From positions 7,112-71,111 of the forward strand of contig NZ_FNIZ01000006.1 in assembly GCF_900104185.1 (NCBI RefSeq): a DNA stretch of 64,000 bases, in the 5' to 3' direction. Shown piece by piece: positions 1-8,163 of this stretch. The notes under the pieces are model-generated. The model was not told where the DNA came from. It ran no database searches and worked only from the letters and a program-made list of their open reading frames with translations. The DNA is from Halobacillus aidingensis. Lineage in GTDB: Bacteria; Bacillota; Bacilli; Bacillales; Halobacillaceae. A program made the translations under genes and the position numbers. Numbering within the stretch: position 1 is the stretch's first letter; every line of letters starts with the position of its first letter.

Positions 1-428
1 GAGTTTTCTCCCTGATAGGGACCAGTTTCGGAATGATGATAAGAATACGTGTTATCCTGCTTATCTCTCATTAGTATGTAATCTATTCCCCAGTTCCCTG
101 AAGCATCATACTCCCCGATTTCAAAACTACTTTCATATTTACCTGTCTCTGTATTTAACCTCAAGTTCATATATTTATTTGCGGTGCCTATGGGTGCTTT
201 ATATTTGACAGTGACACTCTCTACTCCTGATAAATCATCACTCACATCAGCCGTGATTTTCACTTCATCTCCGACTGTAGCCTCCTGCTTCGAAACAGTT
301 AACTCATTTAATGTTGGTGGAGTAACATCCGAAGCTGCATAATTAACCCCCGGAGCTCCCAGCGAGATCATAAGCGCCAAAATGGCAAGCACAAGTACCC
401 ACTGTATTTTTCCTTTTTCAAATAACAT
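1..428 (-). CDS. Secreted Ig-like domain protein (partial, C-terminus outside window)
   Basis: The 5' end of a minus-strand gene that runs off the window's left edge; about 142 residues are visible. It opens with a basic N-terminus and a hydrophobic stretch (residues about 8-31) ending near an AxA-like site, typical of a Sec signal peptide. The next part begins DVTPPTLNELTVSKQ and continues as a beta-rich 'DDLSGVESVTVKYK' segment, the pattern of bacterial Ig-like or cadherin-like modules in secreted proteins. The start is the ATG at 428 because a purine-rich AGAGGAGAG lies just upstream. Function is unknown; it is probably a wall-associated or secreted adhesin-like or enzyme-accessory module. 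Confidence 0.75.
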   Translation of the reverse strand, partial: MLFEKGKIQWVLVLAILALMISLGAPGVNYAASDVTPPTLNELTVSKQEATVGDEVKITADVSDDLSGVESVTVKYKAPIGTANKYMNLRLNTETGKYESSFEIGEYDASGNWGIDYILMRDKQDNTYSYHHSETGPYQGEN

Positions 429-618
429 TCACTCACTCTCCTCTTTCTTTTACGAAGAAAAACCTTCTCTTTATGGAATCTCACATTATTCACACAACCT
501 CTATTTTAGTATAAAAGCATGATGAATTGTTAATTATTTTTAAATAAATACGACTAAAGTTTTTAGATCAAAACAACACTTAAGCTTCATTTAATATGCT
601 TTAATAACCAATAAAAAA

Positions 619-656
619 TGGCGTAGTATCATCCATAAACGGTTGATACTACGCCA
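619..656 (-). terminator. Intrinsic terminator, GCGTAGTATCA hairpin family
   Basis: Perfect 13-bp stem (TGGCGTAGTATCA / TGATACTACGCCA). On the minus strand it is followed by TTTTTTATT, so it can end transcription of the 71-residue gene at 765-980. Its stem is shared with hairpins near 14170, 23755 and 23890. The rest of 429-764 shows no gene. Confidence 0.7.
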
Positions 657-764
657 GCCTTTAGTTCGATCTTACAGTTGAAGTTAGACACTATCATTTA
701 CTAAGCAAAAAGTCAGTCTGCATTCTCTTACAGACACTCAAAGAGGTGAAATTGAATAAATCTA

Positions 765-980
765 TTATTGATTCAAATTAAATCCATATAAATACTCGAC
801 CAACTTGTTAAATTCATCATCAGAGGAACACTCAATTTGTAGATCAATAAAAGTCATCACAACTTCTTCATCCTCAAACGGGAAATGGCTGTTATCCACA
901 TTGGTTAGGATATCCCGCTTGGATAATCCCTTTTTAAGTAAAACATCAACGGCCTGCTTCATCGAAGATACCTCTGCCAT
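765..980 (-). CDS. Small hypothetical protein (71 aa)
   Basis: Minus-strand ORF of 71 residues starting MAEVSSMKQAVDVLLKKG. An AAGGGGG sequence lies 7 bases before the ATG, and a strong hairpin terminator of the right orientation follows about 110 bases downstream; both favour a real gene. The protein is acidic, mostly helical and soluble, with no signal peptide, cysteine pairs or recognised motif. A plus-strand ORF overlaps the same stretch but has no ribosome binding site. I do not recognise the family. Confidence 0.65.
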   Translation of the reverse strand: MAEVSSMKQAVDVLLKKGLSKRDILTNVDNSHFPFEDEEVVMTFIDLQIECSSDDEFNKLVEYLYGFNLNQ

Positions 981-1332
981 GTGTATGCCCCCTTATTCGA
1001 TATAAACCTCACCTTTACATTCTTTCGTTAGATCCTTGTGAGTGTCAGTAATAGTGAGGAAGACAAGAATTAAAATAGATTCTTGTACTTAATTATTTAC
1101 TACATCATTCATCCAATTTCCTGCCTCTCATAGAAAAATCGACTGCACTATTGAGAATAAAACCACGTGTAAATCAAAAAATTAAGTGTTCAACTAACAT
1201 AAGCACATATAAAATCACAAAGATGATAAGCACAAGCGAAAATCATTGCTATTAAGCTATATTTTCGGTCTCTAACACGCTTAGGATCAGGGACCAAATA
1301 AAATAAATTTTCACACTTTTCTATAAAATGCA

Positions 1333-1361
1333 TTGACACCGTTCCTTTCACTTGCTAACAT
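1333..1361 (+). promoter_or_regulatory. SigA-type promoter of the riboswitch-led operon
   Basis: A perfect TTGACA (1333-1338) is followed after 17 bases by TAACAT (1356-1361, 4 of 6 matches to TATAAT). It sits about 30 bases upstream of the first SAM aptamer, the expected place for the transcript that carries both riboswitches. Confidence 0.65.
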
Positions 1362-1389
1362 GGCACTTAACCAAATAACGAAAGAACAT

Positions 1390-1490
1390 CTTATCCAGAG
1401 AGGTGGAGGGACTGGCCCTGTGAAACCCGGCAACCGCTATATTCATAGCATGGTGCCAAATCCTACTGAGTGAATGCTCAGGAAGATAAG
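1390..1490 (+). ncRNA. SAM-I riboswitch (S-box), copy 1
   Basis: The sequence carries the S-box landmarks in order: CTTATC opening P1, CAGAGAGGTGGAGGGACTGG, CCCTGTGAAACCCGGCAACC, GGTGCCAAATCC, and a closing GATAAG that pairs with the opening CTTATC. SAM-I aptamers bind S-adenosylmethionine and usually favour a downstream terminator when SAM is plentiful. The expression platform is the hairpin at 1509-1533. Copy 1 departs slightly from consensus in the P3/J3-4 region (GTGCCAAAT instead of GTGCTAATT), which may change affinity. Confidence 0.95.
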
Positions 1491-1508
1491 AGATTTACAT
1501 AATCTCTA

Positions 1509-1543
1509 GCCTCTCTATCACTGATAGAGAGGCTTTATATTTT
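1509..1543 (+). terminator. Terminator of SAM riboswitch 1
   Basis: Stem GCCTCTCTATCA / TGATAGAGAGGC with a tiny loop, followed by TTTATATTTT. It lies 18 bases after the aptamer and is the likely OFF structure of the first riboswitch. Confidence 0.85.
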
Positions 1544-1561
1544 CCAATTGAATACTTATTT

Positions 1562-1665
1562 CTTATCCAGAGAGGCAGAGGGACTGGCCCGTTGACGCCC
1601 GGCAACCATCAAGCATCCGCTTGAAAAGGTGCTAATTCCTGCAGGAGATGATCCTGGAAGATAAG
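1562..1665 (+). ncRNA. SAM-I riboswitch (S-box), copy 2
   Basis: A second full S-box starts only about 20 bases after the first terminator. It has CTTATC, CAGAGAGGCAGAGGGACTGG, CCCGTTGACGCCCGGCAACC, AGGTGCTAATTCC and a closing GATAAG. The J3-4 region (GTGCTAATTCC) matches the consensus exactly. It is followed by its own terminator, so a transcript must read through two SAM-dependent terminators before reaching the thiolase gene. The two aptamers differ in their variable stems, so this is not a recent exact duplication. Confidence 0.95.
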
Positions 1666-1671
1666 AAGAGC

Positions 1672-1717
1672 AAAGAGCCCTCTTCTTATTTTTTTGAAGA
1701 GGGCTCTTTCTATTTTT
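1672..1717 (+). terminator. Terminator of SAM riboswitch 2
   Basis: A 14-bp stem AAAGAGCCCTCTTC / GAAGAGGGCTCTTT with a T-rich loop, followed by CTATTTTTT. It ends about 20 bases before the operon's first ATG, so it controls entry into the operon. Confidence 0.9.
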
Positions 1718-1738
1718 TAAAAAGGAGTGGCTACATAG

Positions 1739-2893
1739 ATGAGTATCGTACTTTTAGATGGCATTCGAACCCCGTTCGGTAAATGGAAAGGGGCCTTGAA
1801 AAAGAAATCCGCAACAGAACTCGGGTCGCACGCGCTAAACGCATTAATTGAGAAAAATCCGATAGCCAAACAGGCAGATGGTGTGCTGCTTGCCCAAGTG
1901 ATCCAGGCTGGTGGCGGCCAAAACCCTGCGAGACAAGTCGCTTATAAGGCAGGGGTGGAGATCGATACACCTGCCATCACATTGAACAATGTCTGTTTGG
2001 GCGGGATCGCTACGATCGCGGATGCCACTCGAAGACTGCAATTGAACGAGGGAGAATTATACATCGTCGGTGGCTTCGACTCGATGACGAACGCTCCTCA
2101 TACCGCTCCAGTAAGGGCTTCTTCAGGACTCGGTCATAGCATGCTGAAAGACACCTTACTGAATGACGGTTTATGGTGTGCCTTAACGGATGTATCGATG
2201 GGAGCTCTTACTGATGAGAAAAACCGCTCCTTCGAAATCAGTCGAGAAGAACAAGATGAGTATGCTGCCCTTTCCCAGCAACGAGCAGCTAAGACTCAAG
2301 AAAAAGGATGGCTGCAGCCGGAAATCACTCCTTTTTCAGGTTTGCTTGAAGAAGATGAAGGCATCCGCAAAGGAACGACAGTAGAGAAGTTATCCAACCT
2401 CTCCCCCGCCTTTTCCAACGAAGGCACGATTACGGCAGGCAATGCATCTCAAATGACGGACGGGGCGAGCGTTGGGATCGTTACCACGAAAGAGAAAGCT
2501 GAATCACTCGGACAGGATCCGCTGGCGGAAATCATCGATTGGTCAGAGATTGCCGGACCAGATCCGAGTTTACAAACGAAACCATCGCAAGCGATCCAAG
2601 AACTATTAGACAGACACCAACTGACGACTGAGGAAATCGATCTGTTTGAAATCAATGAAGCGTTTGCCAGTGTCGTGATCGCCAGCTGCCGCGAGCTTGG
2701 CCTCGATTATGACCGCGTCAATGTCAATGGTGGCGCGATTGCTCTTGGTCACCCTTTAGGTGGCACTGGATTCCGACTTGTTTTGACACTCGCTCATGAA
2801 CTGAAACGGCGCGGCGGTGGAAAAGGCATCGCTTCCCTTTGCGGCGGTGGCGGTCAAGGCATGGCCCTGTTGATTGAAGTTCCCCATTCATAA
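1739..2893 (+). CDS. Thiolase family acetyl-CoA acetyltransferase
   Basis: 384-residue thiolase (family length about 390), catalysing acetoacetyl-CoA + CoA to 2 acetyl-CoA or the reverse. The nucleophilic Cys is in NNVCLGG (about residue 87; most thiolases have CxSG, so the Leu-Gly here is a variant). The catalytic His lies in GGAIALGHPLGGTG and the second Cys in CGGGGQG near the C-terminus, so the enzyme should be active. It is the first gene after the tandem SAM riboswitches, with AAAGGAG about 10 bases before the ATG. It lies one base-overlap away from the acetoacetate-CoA ligase, which fits sequential ligase then thiolase action. The natural acyl chain is not proven. Confidence 0.9.
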   Translation: MSIVLLDGIRTPFGKWKGALKKKSATELGSHALNALIEKNPIAKQADGVLLAQVIQAGGGQNPARQVAYKAGVEIDTPAITLNNVCLGGIATIADATRRLQLNEGELYIVGGFDSMTNAPHTAPVRASSGLGHSMLKDTLLNDGLWCALTDVSMGALTDEKNRSFEISREEQDEYAALSQQRAAKTQEKGWLQPEITPFSGLLEEDEGIRKGTTVEKLSNLSPAFSNEGTITAGNASQMTDGASVGIVTTKEKAESLGQDPLAEIIDWSEIAGPDPSLQTKPSQAIQELLDRHQLTTEEIDLFEINEAFASVVIASCRELGLDYDRVNVNGGAIALGHPLGGTGFRLVLTLAHELKRRGGGKGIASLCGGGGQGMALLIEVPHS

Positions 2894-2913
2894 TGCGAAA
2901 GGAGATAAATCCA

Positions 2914-4857
2914 ATGAATACATCGATCACAGCTCAGCGTTCACCTTATCTATGGGAGCCATCGAGCGAACGAATAGAACAATCGCATATCAAAGCTTTT
3001 GCCGAATATACCGGCCAGCCACTTTTCCCTTATGAACGGTTCCACCGCTGGTCCGTTTCCCACCTTTCTGAATTTTGGTCAGCTGTGTGGGATTATGCGG
3101 ACATTATTGGAGATAAAGGCGACCGTGTTTTTGTCCCTGGCCCTTCAATGCCGGATAGTACATGGTTTCCCGAAGCACGATTGAATTTTGCTGAAAACCT
3201 ACTGCGGGGTTCTCTTGATCGGGTGGTTGCCTATGAAGCGAATGAGACAGGGGTTCATCGAAGCATTACTTTAGAAGAACTGAGGCAATCTGTAGCAAAA
3301 GCCCAGGAAGGGTTGAAACAGTTAGGTGTGCAAAAAGGCGATTGTGTCGCCGGGGTCACGACGAATGATATCCAGGGGCTGGTTGCCTTGCTTGCGACGA
3401 CCTCACTCGGGGCGACATGGACATCCTGTTCCCCTGACTTCGGGACCAAAGGAATTGTCGATCGCATTGGCCAGGTGAAACCGAAAGTATTAATTGCTGC
3501 GCTCGCCTATCAATATAAGCAGAAACCATTCGATATCGTGGACAAAATCAAGCAGACGACGGATCACCTCGAAGGCCTATCCGCACTTGTCACGTTCGGA
3601 GGGGAAACTGATATTAAAGGGGTTGAATCCCTTTCGTGGAACGAGCTTTGTAACAATGAAGCTAGTGAGCCGACGTTCGAACCTGTCCCTTTTAACCATC
3701 CCTTATATATTTTATATACATCGGGAACGACGGGACTTCCGAAAGCGATCATCCATTCGGTCGGCGGAACGCTCCTGCAACATGTGAAAGAGCACCAACT
3801 CCATTGTGATGTCCAGCAAAATGATGTGTTGTTCTGGTACACCAATACCGCGTGGATGATGTATCCATGGCTCGTTTCAGGGTTAGCCAGTGAAGCGGCG
3901 ATTCTATTGTATGACGGTTCTCCCGTAAGTCAGGATTCCCTCACCCATTTGTGGGACATTGCGGATGAAGTGGGCATCACCCATTTCGGCACAAGTCCGA
4001 AGTATTTAGATACATTGATGAAAGCAGGTGTCGATCTGAGAAGCAGTCACTCGCTCAACACTTTGAAAAGTCTGCTATCCTGTGGGGCTCCCTTAGCACC
4101 TGAACAATATAACTGGATTTATCAAACAATCAAGCAGGATCTGTTCCTTGCTTCCATTTCCGGCGGAACAGAGATCATCGGCTGTTTTGTGATGGGATCA
4201 CCCGTTCATTCATTGAAGCAAGGCGAAATCGCGTGTAAAGCGTTAGGAATGGCGGTGGATGTATTGGATGAACGAGGAGCATCTGTTTACGAAGAAAAGG
4301 GCGACCTTGTTTGTACGAAACCATTCCCAAGCATGCCGCTCACCTTTTTCGGTGAAGGTGGAGAGGAACGTTACCGTAAGAGCTATTTTTCCAAACGACC
4401 AGGGATTTGGACACATGGAGACTTAGCCGAACAAACCATCGATCAGTCCTTCATCATTTATGGACGTGCCGATACGACATTGAATCCTGGTGGCGTAAGA
4501 ATCGGAACTGCAGAAATTTACGGTGTCGTCGATCATATCAAAGAAATCAAAGACAGCGTTGTATTCGGATTACCGAAAGATCATGATGAAGAGATCGTCC
4601 TTTGTGTCGTCACGGAACAACTGACAGAAGGCTTAGCAAAAGAAATACGCCAACTAATCCGGACCAAAGCTTCTCCACGCCACGTCCCGAAGCGGATTTA
4701 TCAAGTGGAGGAAATCCCGCATACCATCAATGGAAAAAGAGTCGAAGGAGCAGCGAAAACAGCTTCTTTAGGGCGTGAAGTGAAAAACGAAGCCTCGTTA
4801 CGTAACCCAACATGCCTACAATCATTTCGTCAACTACCAGAAAGGAAGTTCGTGTAA
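2914..4857 (+). CDS. aacS: Acetoacetate--CoA ligase
   Basis: About 647 residues, the usual size of AacS. It belongs to the ANL adenylating superfamily: P-loop-like YTSGTTGLPKAIIHS, SISGGTEI, the A8 region RADTTLNPGGVRIGTAEIY, and the catalytic C-terminal Lys in HTINGKRVEG. The segments ARLNFAENLL, WTSCSPDFG, SVGGTLLQHVKEH and SPRHVPK closely match what I know of acetoacetyl-CoA synthetases. It activates acetoacetate (or a similar 3-oxo or short acid) with ATP and CoA for the neighbouring thiolase. The ATG at 2914 is chosen over that at 2893 because AAAGGAG lies correctly before 2914. The stop codon overlaps the next start by one base. A related carboxylate substrate cannot be excluded. Confidence 0.88.
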   Translation: MNTSITAQRSPYLWEPSSERIEQSHIKAFAEYTGQPLFPYERFHRWSVSHLSEFWSAVWDYADIIGDKGDRVFVPGPSMPDSTWFPEARLNFAENLLRGSLDRVVAYEANETGVHRSITLEELRQSVAKAQEGLKQLGVQKGDCVAGVTTNDIQGLVALLATTSLGATWTSCSPDFGTKGIVDRIGQVKPKVLIAALAYQYKQKPFDIVDKIKQTTDHLEGLSALVTFGGETDIKGVESLSWNELCNNEASEPTFEPVPFNHPLYILYTSGTTGLPKAIIHSVGGTLLQHVKEHQLHCDVQQNDVLFWYTNTAWMMYPWLVSGLASEAAILLYDGSPVSQDSLTHLWDIADEVGITHFGTSPKYLDTLMKAGVDLRSSHSLNTLKSLLSCGAPLAPEQYNWIYQTIKQDLFLASISGGTEIIGCFVMGSPVHSLKQGEIACKALGMAVDVLDERGASVYEEKGDLVCTKPFPSMPLTFFGEGGEERYRKSYFSKRPGIWTHGDLAEQTIDQSFIIYGRADTTLNPGGVRIGTAEIYGVVDHIKEIKDSVVFGLPKDHDEEIVLCVVTEQLTEGLAKEIRQLIRTKASPRHVPKRIYQVEEIPHTINGKRVEGAAKTASLGREVKNEASLRNPTCLQSFRQLPERKFV

Positions 4858-6017
4858 TGGTCAATCAACCCCAAGGGGCGATCATCGGAATTGGTGAGCT
4901 GAAGCCCGTCCGTTATTCAGAAGGAAAAACGACCTTAAGTTTGATTGCAGAATCCGTCCGCCTCGCCATCAAGGATGCCGGCATCTCCAAGGAAGACGTC
5001 GACGGCCTGCTCGTCGGACCACAAGTCGGGGAAACGCCCCAGCATGTGCCGGCGACGGTTTCTGAGTATCTAGGAATCGATCCCACTATGTCCAACACGG
5101 TGGACCTCGGTGGAGCGACTGGGCCGGGGATGATCTGGAGAGCTGCCGCGGCCATCCAGGCAGGCATGTGCGAAACCGTCGTCTGTGTTTTAGCAAACAA
5201 AAATGAAAAAGGAGAAACATTACGATCCCCGAACCGCAATCCGATCCGCGAATTTGATGTGCCTTTCGGTGCATCGGGAGCCAATACTTCCTATGCGCTC
5301 TTAAAAAGACAGCACATGGAAGAGTACGGATCCACTCAGGAGGATTTTGCAAGGATCGCCTACTGGCACAGGAAAAATGCCCAGTTGAACCCGGATGCGA
5401 TTTTTTATAACAAGCCCGTTGAAGTCGAAGATATTCTCGCCTCTCCAATGATAGCCGATCCGCTACACCTGCTTGAGATCGTCATGCCCGTCGCTGGTGG
5501 AGCCGCCGTCGTCGTAACGTCTGCAGAAAAAGCAGCGGAAGGGAAGCATAAACCAGTCTATCTGAAAGGAGCGGGTGAAAAAATCACCCACCGCGCGGTC
5601 AGCCAGGCTCCAGGCATAGACGCCTTGCCTTTCAATTATTCAATCCCGAGAGCGCTTGAACAAGCGCGGACGAACGTGGAAGACATTGATCTTTTCTCAC
5701 TGTATGACTGTTATACAAGTGTCGTTGCAACAACCCTTGAAAGCACGGGTCTATGTAAGCCCGGAGAATTCGGAGAGTTTGTCAAAAACCACAGCTTCGG
5801 CCATGACGGAGATTTTCCACTAAACACGCATGGCGGCCAGTTGGGCTTCGGCCAGGCGGACTTAGCGGGCGGCATGTCGCATGTCGTGGAAGCCGTCCAT
5901 CAATTGAGAGGCGAAGCTGGAAACCGACAAATCCCTGATGCAAAAAACGCTCTTGTGACAGGGAACGGAGCCACCTTAAGTGAAACGACGGCCCTTGTGT
6001 TAGGAGGAGAACGATGA
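4857..6017 (+). CDS. Thiolase-like (SCP2-thiolase/lipid-transfer type) protein lacking catalytic cysteines
   Basis: 386 residues with the thiolase fold: N-terminal GAIIGIGELKPVR, EDVDGLLVG, central DLFSLYDCYTSVV, NTHGGQLGFGQADLAGG and C-terminal VTGNGATLSETTALVLGG. The usual nucleophile position reads VDLGGATGPG and the second-Cys position reads GNGAT, so both catalytic cysteines are absent. Such proteins pair with DUF35 partners; in actinobacterial steroid degradation the Ltp2/DUF35 pair is a retro-aldolase. Here the DUF35 gene overlaps by 4 bases. Start chosen at 4857 (AAAGGA 10 bases upstream, 1-base overlap with aacS) rather than an in-frame ATG at 4812. A C-C cleaving or acyl-binding role is inferred. 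Confidence 0.85.
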   Translation: MVNQPQGAIIGIGELKPVRYSEGKTTLSLIAESVRLAIKDAGISKEDVDGLLVGPQVGETPQHVPATVSEYLGIDPTMSNTVDLGGATGPGMIWRAAAAIQAGMCETVVCVLANKNEKGETLRSPNRNPIREFDVPFGASGANTSYALLKRQHMEEYGSTQEDFARIAYWHRKNAQLNPDAIFYNKPVEVEDILASPMIADPLHLLEIVMPVAGGAAVVVTSAEKAAEGKHKPVYLKGAGEKITHRAVSQAPGIDALPFNYSIPRALEQARTNVEDIDLFSLYDCYTSVVATTLESTGLCKPGEFGEFVKNHSFGHDGDFPLNTHGGQLGFGQADLAGGMSHVVEAVHQLRGEAGNRQIPDAKNALVTGNGATLSETTALVLGGER

Positions 6018-6436
6018 GCCAACTACCAAACATTTCTTTGCCAGGTCCTACGATTACACCCGTTAGTCAGCCTTTTTGGGAAAGCATCCAAGCCGGACAC
6101 CTCAGCCTTCAGCAATGTGACAAATGTGAACAGTGGATCTTCTACCCTCGCGAACACTGTCCTCATTGTTTTCATGATTCGTTAACATGGAAAAAAGCCT
6201 CCGGCCGGGGGCTTTTGAAAACATGGAGCGTGATTCATCGGGCCGGACACCCTGCCTGGCAGGAACATACACCCTATGTAGTCGGTGTGGTCGCTCTGGA
6301 AGAAGGACCTTCACTATTGACTCATGTACTGATAGAGGAAACATCCCTAAAACATAACCTAAAAGTAGAAATAGAAATCAGTGAAATCGGACCACACCCC
6401 TTGCCATTTTTCAAAAAACAGGAGGAAACAAAATGA
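6014..6436 (+). CDS. Zn-ribbon/OB-fold DUF35 protein
   Basis: 140 residues. An N-terminal helix (PFWESIQAGHLSLQQC) leads into a rubredoxin-like zinc ribbon with two CxxC pairs, CDKC and CPHC (about residues 36-54), followed by a beta-rich OB-fold (GRGLLKTWSVIHRAG, PYVVGVVALEEGP). This is the classic DUF35 layout. These proteins form complexes with thiolase-like partners and probably guide acyl-CoA substrates. The ATG overlaps the upstream stop (ATGA), so it is translationally coupled to the thiolase-like gene. Confidence 0.9.
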   Translation: MSQLPNISLPGPTITPVSQPFWESIQAGHLSLQQCDKCEQWIFYPREHCPHCFHDSLTWKKASGRGLLKTWSVIHRAGHPAWQEHTPYVVGVVALEEGPSLLTHVLIEETSLKHNLKVEIEISEIGPHPLPFFKKQEETK

Positions 6437-6528
6437 TCCTTACTTATTTCATCGCTGTTGCGTTATTCTGGTTGCTTGGACTATTCATATGGAAGAATTT
6501 TTACACGACGAAGAAAGGAGAGCGATAA
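6433..6528 (+). CDS. 31-residue membrane peptide, likely small accessory subunit of the symporter
   Basis: Very short ORF, MILTYFIAVALFWLLGLFIW then KNFYTTKKGER. It has one hydrophobic helix (residues 2-20) and a basic tail, so it is positive-inside with the C-terminus probably cytoplasmic. It starts 4 bases inside the DUF35 gene (ATGA overlap) with GGAGGAAACAAA upstream, and ends 3 bases before the symporter start with AAAGGAG embedded in its own last codons. Small single-helix partners of SSS symporters are known, so an accessory role is the best inference. Confidence 0.75.
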   Translation: MILTYFIAVALFWLLGLFIWKNFYTTKKGER

Positions 6529-6531
6529 ACG

Positions 6532-8031
6532 ATGCTTACAAGTTCCAGTGTATTATTATGGACCGTCATCCTTTTATTAGCTGTATACTTTGCCGCTGTG
6601 ACGTGGGTGGGTAAAAAAGGGCGGGCTCACAGCCAGTCGATGTCCGGCTTTGCTACCGCCCGGGGAAAAGTGAGCCCCTGGCTTGTCGGCGCAAGTTTTG
6701 CCACCTCCTACGCCAGTGCCAACCTATTCATCGGCGTTCCAGGCCTCGCCTACGAGCACGGGACTGCTGTGCTCTGGTACACCCTCGGATGCTTTGGCGT
6801 TTCCTGGGTCGGACTGCTTCTATTCGCCAAAACGTTCTGGCGTTACGGGAAAAAGTTCGGTCACGTGTCGACACTTCCGGAGTGGCTTGGAAAACGTTAT
6901 AACTCGAAAGCCCTGCAAGCCATCGTCTCTTTACTGATCTTATTCAATGTTTATTATATCGTCGGACAAAACGTCGGACTTGCGACCATTTTTGAAACTG
7001 TCATCGGTATCCCTTATTTCTGGGGCATCATTATCGGTGTGGCCATCACGATACTTTACATCGGCCTTGGCGGTGCCTTCGCCCAAATCATTACGGACGG
7101 CATCCAAGGGATTCTTATGGCGATCACTTCGATCTTCATCGTCGTATCCTTTTTCTGGACCATCGGTGGAGGTTGGAATGTCTTCGGAGTACTGACCGAC
7201 CGCCTAAATAGCATCGATCCGAACTTGACCGCTGCCATTGCGGACGGCGGTCCCTATAACAGTGCGCTCGCCATCATGGCAGTCCAGTTCCTGCTATTCA
7301 GTTTCGTATTAATGCCACATCTGTTGAACAAAGTCCTGTCGATTGAAAAAGAGGAAGACCTGGCCCCATTCACTTTATCCGCAGGGCTCGTGCTATGCAT
7401 CATTTCTACGCTGATGGTACTAGGTGGACTCGCCGCCCGCGTCCTTTTCCCAAGCTTGCAAAGTGCCGATGCAGCGATTCCGACCTATGTCATCGAGGCC
7501 TTCCCGAGTGTCATCGCAGCTATCATGATTGTCGGAATCATCTCTGCGATTTTATCCAGTACAGACAGCTTGTACTTAGGAATCACGACAAGTATCGGCA
7601 ACGACTTGTACCGCGTCGTCGCACCGTTCCTTTCATCAAGAAAGCTATCAGCAAAAGAACTGGACAACAAATCATTGAAAGTGGCGAAGGGATCACTGAT
7701 TGTCGTCGGACTCCTGTCCCTCTACTTCTCCTTAGAACGACCAGAGTCCCTGGCCTTCCTGATCCAATTCAGCTTTTCCGCGATCATATCCGGGATCATT
7801 GCGCCGATTACCCTCGGGTATTTCTGGAACCGGGCGAATCATTATGGCGCGATTGCTGCAGTGGTTACGGGGGCTTCCTTGTATGTCACCTTTACGTCTC
7901 TTAACTTGATCGGAAATATCTTTATCGCCATGTTCTTCAGTGCTGCTGCGGCCTTTGTCATTATGGGTATCGTTAGTGTACTGACTGCTAATGCGAAGGA
8001 GGAGAATTTGGTATTGGAGAAATCCAGTTAA
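6532..8031 (+). CDS. Sodium:solute symporter (SSS) family transporter
   Basis: 499 residues with about 13 hydrophobic segments starting at residue 8. SSS-family features include SPWLVGASFATSYASANLFIG, GGAFAQIITDGIQG (TM6 region) and the late SAILSSTDSLYLGITTSIGNDLYR motif. It is a sodium-coupled importer in the cytoplasmic membrane. Relatives carry pantothenate, proline, acetate and other short monocarboxylates; the substrate here cannot be read from sequence. Being last in an operon with acetoacetate-CoA ligase and thiolases suggests it brings in the acid that those enzymes use. A 14-bp hairpin terminator follows. Confidence 0.9.
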   Translation: MLTSSSVLLWTVILLLAVYFAAVTWVGKKGRAHSQSMSGFATARGKVSPWLVGASFATSYASANLFIGVPGLAYEHGTAVLWYTLGCFGVSWVGLLLFAKTFWRYGKKFGHVSTLPEWLGKRYNSKALQAIVSLLILFNVYYIVGQNVGLATIFETVIGIPYFWGIIIGVAITILYIGLGGAFAQIITDGIQGILMAITSIFIVVSFFWTIGGGWNVFGVLTDRLNSIDPNLTAAIADGGPYNSALAIMAVQFLLFSFVLMPHLLNKVLSIEKEEDLAPFTLSAGLVLCIISTLMVLGGLAARVLFPSLQSADAAIPTYVIEAFPSVIAAIMIVGIISAILSSTDSLYLGITTSIGNDLYRVVAPFLSSRKLSAKELDNKSLKVAKGSLIVVGLLSLYFSLERPESLAFLIQFSFSAIISGIIAPITLGYFWNRANHYGAIAAVVTGASLYVTFTSLNLIGNIFIAMFFSAAAAFVIMGIVSVLTANAKEENLVLEKSS

Positions 8032-8074
8032 CCATATAACGGATCACTTTAACATTCAATTTTATTAAAGCATA

Positions 8075-8120
8075 AGGGCGTAACACCATGGATCATATCC
8101 TCTGGTGTTACGCCCTCTTT
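8075..8120 (+). terminator. Terminator of the SAM-riboswitch operon
   Basis: Perfect 14-bp stem AGGGCGTAACACCA / TGGTGTTACGCCCT followed by CTTTTCT, 44 bases after the symporter stop. Confidence 0.85.
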
Positions 8121-8163
8121 TCTAAAACGAAAATTCACTGTCCGATAGTCCATTTACAACCTA

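Noticed and set aside
805-1005. Plus-strand ORF overlapping the 71-aa gene
   Set aside because: Ser/Thr-rich shadow frame with no ribosome binding site; the minus-strand ORF has one and a matching terminator.
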